The notes: a model not told the origin generated them from the letters alone. DNA of 64,000 bases from Sphaerothrix gracilis (GCF_030405905.1 NZ_JASATW010000004.1:1-64000); one strand, 5' to 3'. Shown: positions 8,439 to 19,242, counted from the stretch's first letter. Translations and numbers: made by a program.

Positions 8439-10157
8439 ATGGTTTGGATCATGCTGCCTGCGATCGCCTTATCTGCTCAGCCCGTCAACACGTGGCAACC
8501 GTCAGCGCAGCTTGTGGCTCAACAGCCGCCTAACCTGCCAGATTTCACAGATCCGCCAGCAGAACTGCCCCCTCAGCCTCAGCCCCTACCCGCCCCCGAA
8601 GACCTGCTGCCGCTGCCTCCTCGCCCTGAGCTGCCGGAATCTGGACTAGACGTACCTGGTACGGTGGTGGTAGAGCAGTTTCAGGTAACGGGCAGTACGG
8701 TCTTTAGCCAGTCAGAACTCAGCAACGCGACTGCAGCTTATACCAACCGCCCAATTACCTTTGCTGAACTGTTTGAAGCTCGTTCCGCCATTACCCAGCT
8801 CTACGTGGAAGCAGGCTATATTACCTCCGGTGCCTTTATTCCCTCGGATCAAACCATTTCTGACGGCGTGGTGGAGATCCGAGTTGTGGAAGGCAAACTG
8901 GAAGAAATCGTGGTGGAAGGGTTAGAAAATCTCAATCCTAACTACGTGCGCAGCCGCATTGCAGTAGCTGCAGGCAAACCTCTAGACGTAGATCAGTTAA
9001 TTGAAGGACTACAGCTACTACAAATCGATCCGTTAATTGAGTCTCTTTCGGCTGATTTGGCGGCAGGGACACAGACAGGCGGCAGCCTTTTGACCGTTAG
9101 CGTTGTTGAAGCTGACAGTACCCGGGGTGAGCTGACGGTCGATAATGGGCGATCGCCAACGGTAGGTACGCTGCGGCGGCGGGCGCAGATTAGCGAAGGC
9201 AATCTGGTAGGGCTAGGCGATCGCTTAGTGCTGGGCTACAGCCAAACTGACGGCAGCGATGCCTGGGATTTGAGCTATACGGTGCCTTTCAATCCTTATA
9301 ACGGCACCATCGGTTTGCTTTACAGCACCAGTGACAGCCGCGTTATTGAAGACGACTTCGAGATTCTCGATATTGAGTCTGATTCAGAAGCGATTGAGCT
9401 GACGCTGCGCCAGCCTGTCTTACAAACCCCCAACCAAGAATTTGCTTTGGGACTCACGCTGTCCCATGATGTCAGCCGCAGTACGTTTCAGCTACCGGGT
9501 ACCGATCGCCTGGGATTTCCCACGCCAGGGGCTGATGCGGGTGGAGAAATACAAATTACGGCCTTACGCTTCAGCCAAGAATGGACACAGCGACAGGTTG
9601 ATCAAGTGATTGCCCTGCGATCGCAGTTTAATCTCGGTATCGACTGGTTTGAAGCAACGATCAACGACAATGACCAGCCCGATAGCCGCTTTTTTAGCTG
9701 GCAGGGTCAGGCCCAATGGGTGAAGTTGTTGTCTCGTGACACCCTACTGCTGGCCCGGCTCAATACTCAGCTCGCCGATCGCCCCTTACTCTCTTTAGAG
9801 CAGTTTCGGATCGGAGGTCAGGGCAGCGTGCGGGGCTACCGCCAAGATAGAACCACAGCCGATAGCGGCTTATTTGCCTCTTTAGAGGTGCGGCTGCCGA
9901 TTTTACGAATTCCGGAATGGGAAAGCCTAGTGCAGCTAACGCCCTTTGTAGACTATGGGCTGGCCTGGAACCGGGGCGATCGCCCTGCACCGGATGCCGA
10001 TGAACTGGCGTCTGTAGGCATTGGACTGTTGTGGCAAGCAGGCGATCGGGTTACGGCGCGGCTGGACTGGGGTATTCCCCTCATTGAGGACAATGCCGAC
10101 GGCGACTCTCTGCAGGAAAACGGCATCCTATTTACGCTGACGGGTACCTTATTCTAA
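8439..10157 (+). CDS. ShlB/FhaC/HecB family two-partner secretion transporter (TpsB)
   Basis: 572 residues. An N-terminal hydrophobic export signal (about residues 1-15) leads into a proline-rich linker (about 30-70). A POTRA domain begins near residue 78 (VEQFQVTGSTVFSQSEL) and a second POTRA-like part follows (EEIVVEGLENLNPNYVR). A 16-strand barrel domain comes next, with the VRGY motif (GGQGSVRGYRQDR, about residue 465) that marks the plug loop of Omp85/TpsB proteins. TpsB inserts in the outer membrane and translocates partner TpsA exoproteins. An in-frame TGA at 8433 fixes the start at 8439. It heads the locus of three TpsA genes and one CHAT gene, and is the only transporter in the window for all three. 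Confidence 0.92.
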   Translation: MVWIMLPAIALSAQPVNTWQPSAQLVAQQPPNLPDFTDPPAELPPQPQPLPAPEDLLPLPPRPELPESGLDVPGTVVVEQFQVTGSTVFSQSELSNATAAYTNRPITFAELFEARSAITQLYVEAGYITSGAFIPSDQTISDGVVEIRVVEGKLEEIVVEGLENLNPNYVRSRIAVAAGKPLDVDQLIEGLQLLQIDPLIESLSADLAAGTQTGGSLLTVSVVEADSTRGELTVDNGRSPTVGTLRRRAQISEGNLVGLGDRLVLGYSQTDGSDAWDLSYTVPFNPYNGTIGLLYSTSDSRVIEDDFEILDIESDSEAIELTLRQPVLQTPNQEFALGLTLSHDVSRSTFQLPGTDRLGFPTPGADAGGEIQITALRFSQEWTQRQVDQVIALRSQFNLGIDWFEATINDNDQPDSRFFSWQGQAQWVKLLSRDTLLLARLNTQLADRPLLSLEQFRIGGQGSVRGYRQDRTTADSGLFASLEVRLPILRIPEWESLVQLTPFVDYGLAWNRGDRPAPDADELASVGIGLLWQAGDRVTARLDWGIPLIEDNADGDSLQENGILFTLTGTLF

Positions 10158-10320
10158 TCCCGCATTTTCACATAAACTTTATCTCTTCTTTATAGAACCT
10201 ACAAAGTATCTCCGCGATAATGCGGATACGCATTCCCTGTAGCCCATCATTAAGCAGCTCGTAGACGGCCTGAGGCCATTGCATCGCTGACTTCCTACTC
10301 ATTAGGGTGATCTCAACGTT

Positions 10321-13300
10321 ATGGGCATTTACCAACAGGGAATGCGACTTCAAGTCGCGTTGCGGTTTGGTGTGGCGGCAGTTTTAGTTGGGGGCAGCGG
10401 GGCGATCGCCCAGATTACGCCCGATGCCACCCTCGGCAGCGAAGCCTCAGTCGTTGCTCCTGACGCAGACGTGCGTGGCGGCTCAGCAGACCTCATCCAA
10501 GGCGGGGCGGTGCGCGGGGTCAACCTCTTCCACAGCTTTGCTGACTTCAACGTGGCCGAACTGCAGCGGGTCTACTTTGCCAATCCCGCAGGCATCGAGA
10601 ATATCCTGGGCCGCGTCACCGGCAGCAGCGCTTCTGACATCCTCGGCACTCTCGGCGTGGACGGCAGCGCCAACCTGTTCTTGCTCAATCCCAACGGCAT
10701 CGTCTTCGGCCCCAATGCCCAACTCGACATCACAGGTTCTTTTCTTGCCAGCACTGCTGCTGCCTTTGACTTTAACGGTCAGCTTTTCAGCGCTACCGAC
10801 CCGGCTGTACCGACGCTGCTCACCGTCAGTCTCACCCCCGGCTTGCAGTACAGCGCTGCTCAGCGCGGTGAGATTCGCACTCAGGCAGCTCTGGCAGCGG
10901 GGCAAGACCTGCGGCTAGACGGAGTGAATCTGGACTTGAGCGGCGAGCTGACTGCTGGCAGGAATCTGGTTCTGCAAGCTCAGGAGAGGGCGCAGATCCG
11001 AGACAGTGCGGCTAGTCCGTTCATTGCGGCAGCGGGGGGGGAGTTGGAGATACAGGGCAACGAGCAGGTTGACATCTTTGCGCTAGCTCATCCTGAGAGC
11101 GGTTTGTTTGCAGGGGGCGACCTGATTCTGCGTTCAGGCAGTCCGGTGATTGGTGATGCTTACTTCTGGAGTGGTGGCAGCTTTCGGGTGGAACAGCTAG
11201 ACGGCAGCACTAACAGTTTGCTCAGTCCGAATGACCCGGTGATTACCGCAGGCGGCAACGTGACGTTTACCAGCTATGTAGGTGGCTCGCTGCGAGTAGT
11301 GGCGGGTGGGGTTGTCAACATCGGCAGCATTACCATCAATGGCACCGACCCCAGTTTTCCAGATGAGACGGTGCCGCTCTCTCGGACACTGCCGGATGGT
11401 ACTAATTCAGTTCTAGTTAACGGCAGCGATCGCCCGGTAGCCGACATTCGGGCGGGTGTGACCAATATGGGTGCACCACCGGGCATAGCAGGTACACCAA
11501 TACCTAACGGATTACAAACGCCCAGCCAGCAGCCTATACGTGCAGATATTTTAGTTGACCGCATCACTATAAATCAGCCCAATGGCTTGGTGTTTCTGAG
11601 TAATCAATATCAGCCGAATAACTTAGCGGGCAATATTGAAATTGAAGATATTGATGTGAGCGTCAACAGCGGTAATGCCGGTGAGGTGCTGATAGACTCA
11701 CGCGGGGCTATTGATCTAACCGGAACAATAAACACTTCCAATAATGCGATAGAGAGGTTTGCAAGATTTCCAATTGGGCCAGTCCCAACTAGCGGCAATG
11801 GCGGGGCTATTACTTTTTTAGCAAGTGAAGATATTACTTTGAATCCAGGGGCCACAATTGAAACGATTGGGGCAGCGGGCGGTCAAGTAACTTTAGAGAG
11901 CGATCGCCAGATTCTTGTCAACCGTGGCATTATCAGCAGCATTTCGGTAGATGCTGATTCCCCTGATGTTGGTGATATTGAACTGTCTGCTTTTGATGTC
12001 ATTGTTGCTAATGGAGGATTAGTAGCAACTGCCGCTGCTTTCAGTGGTACCGGTTCTGGTAAAGGGGGAACTGTTTGGATTCGCAGTGCTAATCGAGTTG
12101 CTGTAATCAATGATGATGTTCTCAATTCGCCTATTAAGCCTGTTAACACTACAACAACCAATCTTTTGCTCATAGCGGCTAGAGGTACAGCCATTGGTAC
12201 TTCTAACTTGTTTACGGCAAGTTCAGGTGACGTGATAATCGAGACAGAACGGCTGCAAATGCAAAATTTAGCTGACCCAGCTACCGAAACGCGGGCTGGC
12301 ATCGCTACATTTACAGATTCGTTCAGCAGCGGTAGCAGTGGTGATATTACCGTTATTGCTAGACGCTCCGTTGAGATTACAGGTAATCAAACTGACCCAT
12401 CTCTTAATCCGGCACTGACTGAACCCCTGGGTGTAGCTTTAGCCCAAAGAGTAATTAGTATTAGAACCGGGATTACTGCTGCGACTAACGGTACAGGCAA
12501 AGCTGGTGACATTGATATTAAAACTCAGGTGCTAACAATACGAGATAGCGCTGGAATTAGTGCTGGCTCCGTTGGCTCTGGTTTAGGTGAAGGCGGCTTG
12601 GTAAAAATTGCTGCAACAGATTCAGTTCAACTTGATGGATTTGCCGCGATCGCTACGGGGACTGTCGGCGTAGGTAACGGTGGTGATGTTCAGATAAAAA
12701 CTCCCCAAGCTATTTTTCGCAACGGTTCTGGCATTGCAGCAGACAGCGTAAATGATGGCAATGCAGGCCAAATTGACCTGCAAGTAGATGATTTGACCGT
12801 TGCCTCTGGCTCTCGGATTGGGGCAGCTACGTCTGATTCTGGCGATGGCGGCGAAGTTGCAATCAGTGCTAGCAACTCTGTCACTGTTGAAGGCACATCC
12901 CCGCTGAATTCGACCATATCTAGCGGTATTTACACGAGTGCTGAAGGTCAAAATATCGCTAATGCAGGATCTATTAACATCACAACCGATCGCTTAACCA
13001 TTCGCAACGGAGGCCGAGTTTCCGCCGAATCTCAGGGAGCAGGACAAGCGGGCAGCCTAACAGTTAACGACGCTGAGCTAGTTGAAGTGATAGGCACATC
13101 AACCGACGGCAGCACCCCCAGTCAACTCCTTTTTGACTCCCAGCGCGGCGGCGATGCAGGGGAGCTAAACATCGACACTCAGCAGCTCATCGTCAGAGAG
13201 GGCGGGCGCGTTACGGCTACCACATTTAATCAAGGGCAAGGTGGCTTGCTCAATGTGGATGCAGAAGACGCTGTAATTGTAGAAGGAACCGACTCAGCGC

Positions 13301-14193
13301 TGAGATTTGAAAGTCGCGGTGCTGGGGATGCCAGAGGCATTGCCATCAACACAGATCGCCTACAGGTCGCTCAAGGAGGACAAATCACGGTCAGCGGAAC
13401 CGGGACAGGCAGATCTGGAGATTTGGCAGTCACCACTGAGGGGATTGCCCTAAATCAAGGACAACTGCGTTCCAATACATTGCAAAGCGATGGCGGCAAT
13501 ATTGATCTGCAAGTTAATGGCTCCATTGGGATGCGCAATGCTAGTGAGATTTCAGCAGAAGCTTTTAGCACCGCTAACGGTGGCAACATTTTTCTAACGG
13601 TAGACGGCTTGATTGTCGCAGTGCTAGAGGAAAATAGCGACGTGGTAGCCAATGCTCAGCTGGGCAGGGGCGGCAATATTACGGCTGAGGCAGCTCGAAT
13701 TTTTGGCTTTCGCGCTTTTCAGGGAGTGCGCACACCGATAAGTGACTTTACCTCAGCCACGCCTCTGGGCATCGATGGCGGCTTTGACGTGCTGCAGCAA
13801 GGCCGCAATGTTGACGAGTTTCCGGTGCTGGACTTTGTAGATCCAACCCGTCTGATTGATCGCCGTTGTGAACTACAGGGCCGTAACGACGAAAACAGTT
13901 TTGTGATTACAGGATATGGCGGTCTTCCAGCTTCACCCGCTCAGCCACTTATGGAGGAAGGCTTTTTAGCCGATTTGGGGCCCATACCACTCCAGCCAGA
14001 GATGAACCGTTCTGAAGCTGAACCAAGGGCGATCGCCGCTGCAGGTCTTGACCCTGAAATTATTATCGAACCGCAGGGCTGGGTGCGAGATGAGGCGGGA
14101 ACGATCCGCCTAGTTGCAGGTAGTCAGACGATCGCATGGCCTCATCTAGTCGCTCATACTTGCCGCACTCCAGCAACGACAGCTTCTGAGTGA
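10321..14193 (+). CDS. Filamentous haemagglutinin-type TpsA exoprotein 1
   Basis: 1290 residues. A signal peptide (to about residue 30, ending AIAQ) precedes the TPS secretion domain beginning ITPDATLGSEAS. The hallmark NPNGIVFGPNAQLDI lies near residue 125. The rest is long beta-helix-type repeat sequence (GNGG, RNGG, SGD, LTVR patterns). The C-terminus has a conserved block with RRCELQGRNDENSFVITGYGGLP and IEPQGWVRDEAG. Such proteins are exported through TpsB and act as adhesins, toxins or sheath proteins; which applies here is unknown. Its N-terminal 300 residues are nearly identical to those of the two following TpsA genes, but its C-terminal block is more distant. A second ATG at 10342 would also give a good signal peptide. 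Confidence 0.88.
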   Translation: MGIYQQGMRLQVALRFGVAAVLVGGSGAIAQITPDATLGSEASVVAPDADVRGGSADLIQGGAVRGVNLFHSFADFNVAELQRVYFANPAGIENILGRVTGSSASDILGTLGVDGSANLFLLNPNGIVFGPNAQLDITGSFLASTAAAFDFNGQLFSATDPAVPTLLTVSLTPGLQYSAAQRGEIRTQAALAAGQDLRLDGVNLDLSGELTAGRNLVLQAQERAQIRDSAASPFIAAAGGELEIQGNEQVDIFALAHPESGLFAGGDLILRSGSPVIGDAYFWSGGSFRVEQLDGSTNSLLSPNDPVITAGGNVTFTSYVGGSLRVVAGGVVNIGSITINGTDPSFPDETVPLSRTLPDGTNSVLVNGSDRPVADIRAGVTNMGAPPGIAGTPIPNGLQTPSQQPIRADILVDRITINQPNGLVFLSNQYQPNNLAGNIEIEDIDVSVNSGNAGEVLIDSRGAIDLTGTINTSNNAIERFARFPIGPVPTSGNGGAITFLASEDITLNPGATIETIGAAGGQVTLESDRQILVNRGIISSISVDADSPDVGDIELSAFDVIVANGGLVATAAAFSGTGSGKGGTVWIRSANRVAVINDDVLNSPIKPVNTTTTNLLLIAARGTAIGTSNLFTASSGDVIIETERLQMQNLADPATETRAGIATFTDSFSSGSSGDITVIARRSVEITGNQTDPSLNPALTEPLGVALAQRVISIRTGITAATNGTGKAGDIDIKTQVLTIRDSAGISAGSVGSGLGEGGLVKIAATDSVQLDGFAAIATGTVGVGNGGDVQIKTPQAIFRNGSGIAADSVNDGNAGQIDLQVDDLTVASGSRIGAATSDSGDGGEVAISASNSVTVEGTSPLNSTISSGIYTSAEGQNIANAGSINITTDRLTIRNGGRVSAESQGAGQAGSLTVNDAELVEVIGTSTDGSTPSQLLFDSQRGGDAGELNIDTQQLIVREGGRVTATTFNQGQGGLLNVDAEDAVIVEGTDSALRFESRGAGDARGIAINTDRLQVAQGGQITVSGTGTGRSGDLAVTTEGIALNQGQLRSNTLQSDGGNIDLQVNGSIGMRNASEISAEAFSTANGGNIFLTVDGLIVAVLEENSDVVANAQLGRGGNITAEAARIFGFRAFQGVRTPISDFTSATPLGIDGGFDVLQQGRNVDEFPVLDFVDPTRLIDRRCELQGRNDENSFVITGYGGLPASPAQPLMEEGFLADLGPIPLQPEMNRSEAEPRAIAAAGLDPEIIIEPQGWVRDEAGTIRLVAGSQTIAWPHLVAHTCRTPATTASE

Positions 14194-14220
14194 ATCTTTG
14201 AGAACTTATTGTTTCTCGGT

Positions 14221-14298
14221 ACATCTTTATAAGAGTTTCAAAAAAATATCCCGAAAGCGAAGTTATTATCCGTGTAATCCCGGACGTTTTTCGATTGA
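14221..14298 (+). promoter_or_regulatory. Conserved leader upstream of TpsA2
   Basis: This stretch and 19243-19316 upstream of TpsA3 share the same ordered pieces: ATCTTTA, TTCAAA, ATATC-CC, then ATCCGTGTAATCCCGGAC. The non-coding DNA was therefore duplicated with the gene and kept. A looser version (CTTTATAG, ACAAAGTATC-CC) lies upstream of TpsA1 at about 10187-10214. It may hold the promoter or a 5' UTR element. No regulator site was recognised. Confidence 0.5.
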
Positions 14299-14363
14299 AC
14301 TAGAGGGCGCTGCTTGCTTAAGGCGATCGCGCTCTGGTTTGCGATGTCTCATCTCAGTAGTTA

Positions 14364-17300
14364 ATGCTTATCTTAAAAATGCAGCCGCGATCGCTAGCAG
14401 TCTTGTTTTTTGCTGTGCTCACGGCTTTGGTAAGTGAGAAGAGGGCGATCGCCCAGATTACGCCCGATGCCACCCTCGGCAGCGAAGCCTCAATTGTTGC
14501 TCCTGACGCAGACGTGCGCGGCGGCTCAGCAGAGCTAATTCAGGGAGGCGCTACGCGTGGGGTCAACCTCTTCCACAGCTTTGCTGACTTCAACGTGGCC
14601 GAACTGCAGCGGGTCTACTTCGCCAATCCCATAGGCATTGAGAATATCCTGGGCCGCGTCACCGGCAGCAGCGCTTCTAACATCCTCGGCACCCTCGGTG
14701 TAGACGGCAGCGCCAACCTGTTTCTGCTCAATCCCAACGGCATCGTCTTCGGCCCCAATGCTCAGCTTGACATCACAGGTTCTTTTGTCGCCAGCACTGC
14801 CGCTGCCTTTGACTTCAACGGTCAGCTTTTCAGCGCCACCGACCCAACTGTACCGACGCTGCTCACCGTCAGCCTCACCCCTGGCTTGCAGTACAGTGCT
14901 GCTCAGCGCGGTGAGATTCGCACTCAGGCAGTTCTGGCAGCGGGGCAAGACCTGCGGCTAGACGGAGTGAATCTGGACTTGAGCGGCGAGCTGACTGCTG
15001 GCAGGAATCTGGTTCTGCAAGCTCAGGAGAGGGCGCAGATCCGAGACAGTGTGGCTAGTCCGTTCATCGCAGCAGCAGGGGGGGAGCTAGAGATACAGGG
15101 CAACGAGCAGATTGACATCTTTACGCTGGCTCATCCTGAGAGTGGTTTGTTTGCGGGCAGTGACCTAATTCTGCGTTCAGGCAGTCCGGTGATTGGTGAT
15201 GCTTATTTCTGGAGCGGTGGCAGCTTCCGGGTAGAGCAGCTAGACGGCAGCGCTAACAGTTTGCTGAGTCCGAATGACCCGGTGATTCGAGCCGGAGGAG
15301 ATGTCAGCTTTAGCCGCTATGAAGGGGCGTCGCTCCACGTTCTGGCTAGAGGCTCAGTGACGATTGGGGATGTGATTATTAACGGCGTTGACAGCGCCAA
15401 CTTTTTAAGGGAGACCGTCAGCCTTTCGCGGACTTTGCCGGATGGCACTGACACGGTGCAAATTGACGGCAGCGCTCAGCCAACGCTAGATATTCGTGCG
15501 GGTGTGACCAATGTGGGCGCACCTGTTGGACTGACTGGTTCTCCTGCCCCTAACGGTTTGCAGCTTTCGATCAATCAGCCTGAGCGGGCTGATATTGCCG
15601 TCGATCGCATCACTATAGAGCAGCCTAATGGCTTGGTGTTTCTGAGTAATCAGTATCGACCTAATGATTTGGCTGGAGCTATTTCTGTTCGAGGCATTGA
15701 TACCCGCAATGCTAGCGGCAGCGGCGACGTGGTAATCGACTCACGCAGCGACATTACCCTCAATAGCTACGGAGCCATTCGCACGAATGGTCGGCCTGAT
15801 ACAGTAGGCGCAGCGGGGGATGTAAATTTAATTGCAGCAGGCGATGTCACCTTGGCGGAACGGTCTTTAATTCAGACCCGTGCTTACGGGGATGGCGCGG
15901 GCGGAGACATCACCGTTCTGGCTCGTGGCTTAACGATGAATAACCGTACTCAGCTAGACACCAGCACGCGAGGTACTGGCTTGGGGGGGGATATTAATCT
16001 GAATCTGCGCGGTGCCTTAACGCTAAGAGGCACCAATACCCGTATTGTCAGCTTGGTGGAACCAGGGGCTATAGCCAACAGCGGTGATATCAATATTCGG
16101 GCGGGTTCTTTGGCAGTTACCAATGGGGCTGGTATCTATAACGGCGTTCGCGGCACGGGAAATGCGGGCGCAATCAACATCCGTGTCCGAGATGAAGTGG
16201 TGATTGATGGCTTTGGCGGTGGTTCCAACAGCGCCATTATTAATTCTGTGCTGTCAGGAGGGACGGGGGGGAGCGGCGATATTGATCTACAGGCGGGTTC
16301 CCTATCGCTGATTGACGGCGGCATGATCTCTACTCAGATTGGCGTAGACGGCGATTTAGAGGCTCAAGGGAGTGCTGGCAACTTAAATTTAGCTGTTCGA
16401 GATAATGTGCTAATCTCCGGGCCAGCGATCGATAAAACTTTGCCTGATGCGGACATTCAAGCGCCGCCAGTGGTAGGCACTGTAGATGTTTTCTTCCTGG
16501 CAGACAATACCAGCAGTATGAGAAGCATTATCACAGCGGTCAGAAGCAATGCATCTGATGTCTTGACTGCTTTGGCTGGGGACGACCCGCGATTTAGCGA
16601 GGTCAGTGTCAATTTTGGTGTCGGTCAATATCAGCGCGATCCTCGTGAAAGCTCCTCTTCAACGACTCCTTATAGACTTCAACAGTCTATTACCGAAAGC
16701 GCATCAGAAGCTCAAACAGCTATTAATGACTGGTCTGCTTTTGGAGGCGGAGACCGACCGGAGGGCAATTTCTTTGCTTTACAACAGGTTGCAACATCAG
16801 GGGCGTCAACAGATGCGATAGGAGGTACGGATCCGGGTATCGCAACTAATCAAGCTACTGGCTGGCGAAATAATGCTGAACGGGTCATTATCTGGTTTGG
16901 TGATGCTGTTTCACACACAACAACTGTTGATCAGACTGAAGCTATTAATGCTTTGGTAACGAACGATATTCAGGTTGCTGCTATCAATACCCTTAGTTCA
17001 GGTACTGGCATTGATGCCAATGGTCAGGCTAGCGCGATCGCCATAGCTACAGGCGGTAGCCTAGCCAACAACGTCAATACCGCTAACGTTGCCGACACAA
17101 TTTTAACGGCGGTTGATGAGTCTCTGTTTCCTGACTACACCCTGGTTAATGGCCCCTCATCGACCACTAATATTCCCAGCGGGCTGTATACAGGTGGTTT
17201 GACAACTGGAGGTATCGGCGGCAACTTGCAGCTAGAGGCAGGCAGTCTACAAGTCCTTAATAGTGGCTTTATCAATAATGCGATCGCGGGTTCTGGTGCT

Positions 17301-19205
17301 GCGGGAACGGCTGATATTAACGTAGTTGGGACAATTGAAGTAGGGAATGGCGGGCAGATTGCCTCCAATACAGCAGGCAGTGGGGCAGGAGGCGATTTGA
17401 CCCTCACGGCTGAGCAGCTATTGGTGCGTGACAATGCTCAAATTATTGCCTCTAGTATTAGCGATGGTGTAGGCGCAGCCTTAACGATCAACGTCGCTGA
17501 TAGCATTACTGTCGCCAACAGCGGTGGCATTGGTACAACCTCTCTAAACGCCGGAGCCGCTGGTGACATCACCCTCACAGGCCGTCGCCTCTTCATCCGA
17601 GACGGCTCCATCATCAACTCGTCAACCCTCGGTTCTGAAAATGCAGGTGACATCACTGCCCGCTTTGGCAACTTAGTCGAAATCACCAACAGTAGTCAGT
17701 TTTCTGCCGATACCTTTGGCTCCGGCAGGGGGGGGAGCCTCAACCTAAATACTCGACTGCTCAGACTCTCAGGGAGCGAGATTTCCGCCGCCACCGTCGG
17801 CACGGGACCAGGGGGCAGCCTAAACGTGACAGCTTCCGACGCTGTTGAGCTAGTCAATAGTTCCCTGGTAACCGCAACGATTGGCACTGCTCCGGCAGGA
17901 GATGTGTCTGTAAACACTCGTCGGCTCACAGTCCGCGATGGCGGCGGCATTGAAGCAGGCACGACCGGAACAGGGGCCGGTGGCAACGTGAACGTGGTGG
18001 CCTCTGAGTCTATTGAACTCACAGGGACCTCAGAACCAATTACCTTGGAAGATCTTGAAGCGGCGATCGCTAGCAATCCAGTTGCAAGGGTTATTTTTAG
18101 CGACGGTGAGGTTGATCCGAGTCAGCTGCCAGGGCAATTCGGTATCAATATTATTGTCAATGATCCCAACTTTAGCGGCGTCGTTCCCAGCAAGATTTCG
18201 ACCCTAGGTCAGTTAGGCAGCGAAGGAAATAGCGGCAACATCAGCGTCACGACTGGCAATTTTACAGTCAGTAACGGAGCCGAAGTCGCTACCGCTGCCT
18301 TTGGTGACGGCGACGGCGGGCAAGTAAACCTGCAAGCTAATAACTTAACTATTGCTAATACTGGACGGGTTATTAGTCGTGCCCAGGGACAAGGTACTGC
18401 TGGAGGAATCAATATTCAAGTAAACAATTCGCTCACTGCCAGCGGCGGCGAGATTTCGGCTAGCTCAGATAGGGCTGGGGGCGGCAATATCGGCGTCAAT
18501 GCAGGCGTGTTCTTCCTGAATCGCGGTAGTCTCGTTAGCTCTAGCGTTTTTGACAGCACCGGGGGCGGCGGCAATATTGATATCAGCTCCAGCGCTTTCG
18601 TCGCCATCGAAGACAGCGATATCCTCGCCAATGCTGAATTTGGGCCGGGAGGCAATATCTCAATAAACTCTCCTGCTTTTCTGGCTGATTTGTTTTCCAA
18701 TAGCCGAGCCACTCCTGTAGGCCGCAATCCCGGCAGCTTTGCTCAGTTTCGCGGCAATGGTCGGGTGGACATCTCGGTAGATTCTGCCTCCGGGACATCT
18801 GGCAATACGTCATTGCCAGATCTCGTTACCGATGAAGGGTTGGCCGAGCTGCCGATTGACCTGAGTGACCCCACCGGGCTGATCGATCGCAGTTGTCAGG
18901 CGCTAGGACGGAGCGAGAGGAATGAGTTCGTGGTGACGGGGCAGGGGGGACTGCCCAGCGACCCCAGTCAGCGGCTAGAGGAAGAGGGCTTTTTAGAAGA
19001 CTTGGGGCCTCATGCGCTACAGCAGGATAGTTTGGGGGGTAGTCAACCAGCGAGTAATTTAGCTGAACCACCAGAGAGAATCATTGAACCCCAAGGTTGG
19101 ACACGAGACGAGACAGGCGAGATTCGCCTGGTGGCTACTGTCTCGGCAGCCGCTCCTGATTTACATGAAGATACCTGCCGAGTTGCTGAGGAGGGTTTGA
19201 ACTAA
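14364..19205 (+). CDS. Filamentous haemagglutinin-type TpsA exoprotein 2 with internal von Willebrand A domain
   Basis: 1613 residues. The signal peptide (MLILKMQPRSLAVLFFAVLT, cut near AIAQ) and TPS domain with the NPNGI motif are almost identical to TpsA1. Beta-helix repeats follow to about residue 700. Residues about 705-920 are different: VDVFFLADNTSSM carries a MIDAS-like D-x-T-x-S (Asp714, Thr716, Ser718). They continue with helix/strand sequence ending in a typical vWA strand (ERVIIWFGDA) and VAAINTLSSGTGID. Beta-helix repeats then resume to a C-terminal block (RSCQALGRSERNEFVVTGQ). vWA domains bind protein ligands via a metal ion, so this may be a ligand-binding module displayed on a fibre. 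An alternative start is ATG 14379. Confidence 0.88.
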   Translation: MLILKMQPRSLAVLFFAVLTALVSEKRAIAQITPDATLGSEASIVAPDADVRGGSAELIQGGATRGVNLFHSFADFNVAELQRVYFANPIGIENILGRVTGSSASNILGTLGVDGSANLFLLNPNGIVFGPNAQLDITGSFVASTAAAFDFNGQLFSATDPTVPTLLTVSLTPGLQYSAAQRGEIRTQAVLAAGQDLRLDGVNLDLSGELTAGRNLVLQAQERAQIRDSVASPFIAAAGGELEIQGNEQIDIFTLAHPESGLFAGSDLILRSGSPVIGDAYFWSGGSFRVEQLDGSANSLLSPNDPVIRAGGDVSFSRYEGASLHVLARGSVTIGDVIINGVDSANFLRETVSLSRTLPDGTDTVQIDGSAQPTLDIRAGVTNVGAPVGLTGSPAPNGLQLSINQPERADIAVDRITIEQPNGLVFLSNQYRPNDLAGAISVRGIDTRNASGSGDVVIDSRSDITLNSYGAIRTNGRPDTVGAAGDVNLIAAGDVTLAERSLIQTRAYGDGAGGDITVLARGLTMNNRTQLDTSTRGTGLGGDINLNLRGALTLRGTNTRIVSLVEPGAIANSGDINIRAGSLAVTNGAGIYNGVRGTGNAGAINIRVRDEVVIDGFGGGSNSAIINSVLSGGTGGSGDIDLQAGSLSLIDGGMISTQIGVDGDLEAQGSAGNLNLAVRDNVLISGPAIDKTLPDADIQAPPVVGTVDVFFLADNTSSMRSIITAVRSNASDVLTALAGDDPRFSEVSVNFGVGQYQRDPRESSSSTTPYRLQQSITESASEAQTAINDWSAFGGGDRPEGNFFALQQVATSGASTDAIGGTDPGIATNQATGWRNNAERVIIWFGDAVSHTTTVDQTEAINALVTNDIQVAAINTLSSGTGIDANGQASAIAIATGGSLANNVNTANVADTILTAVDESLFPDYTLVNGPSSTTNIPSGLYTGGLTTGGIGGNLQLEAGSLQVLNSGFINNAIAGSGAAGTADINVVGTIEVGNGGQIASNTAGSGAGGDLTLTAEQLLVRDNAQIIASSISDGVGAALTINVADSITVANSGGIGTTSLNAGAAGDITLTGRRLFIRDGSIINSSTLGSENAGDITARFGNLVEITNSSQFSADTFGSGRGGSLNLNTRLLRLSGSEISAATVGTGPGGSLNVTASDAVELVNSSLVTATIGTAPAGDVSVNTRRLTVRDGGGIEAGTTGTGAGGNVNVVASESIELTGTSEPITLEDLEAAIASNPVARVIFSDGEVDPSQLPGQFGINIIVNDPNFSGVVPSKISTLGQLGSEGNSGNISVTTGNFTVSNGAEVATAAFGDGDGGQVNLQANNLTIANTGRVISRAQGQGTAGGINIQVNNSLTASGGEISASSDRAGGGNIGVNAGVFFLNRGSLVSSSVFDSTGGGGNIDISSSAFVAIEDSDILANAEFGPGGNISINSPAFLADLFSNSRATPVGRNPGSFAQFRGNGRVDISVDSASGTSGNTSLPDLVTDEGLAELPIDLSDPTGLIDRSCQALGRSERNEFVVTGQGGLPSDPSQRLEEEGFLEDLGPHALQQDSLGGSQPASNLAEPPERIIEPQGWTRDETGEIRLVATVSAAAPDLHEDTCRVAEEGLN

Positions 19206-19242
19206 TGTTTCTGAAGGCTAGTTTGAACGTGTTAATTTTTTC

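Noticed and set aside
10168..10353. 61-codon minus-strand frame in front of TpsA1
   Set aside because: It overlaps the TpsA1 start and the leader region and shows no recognisable protein features.
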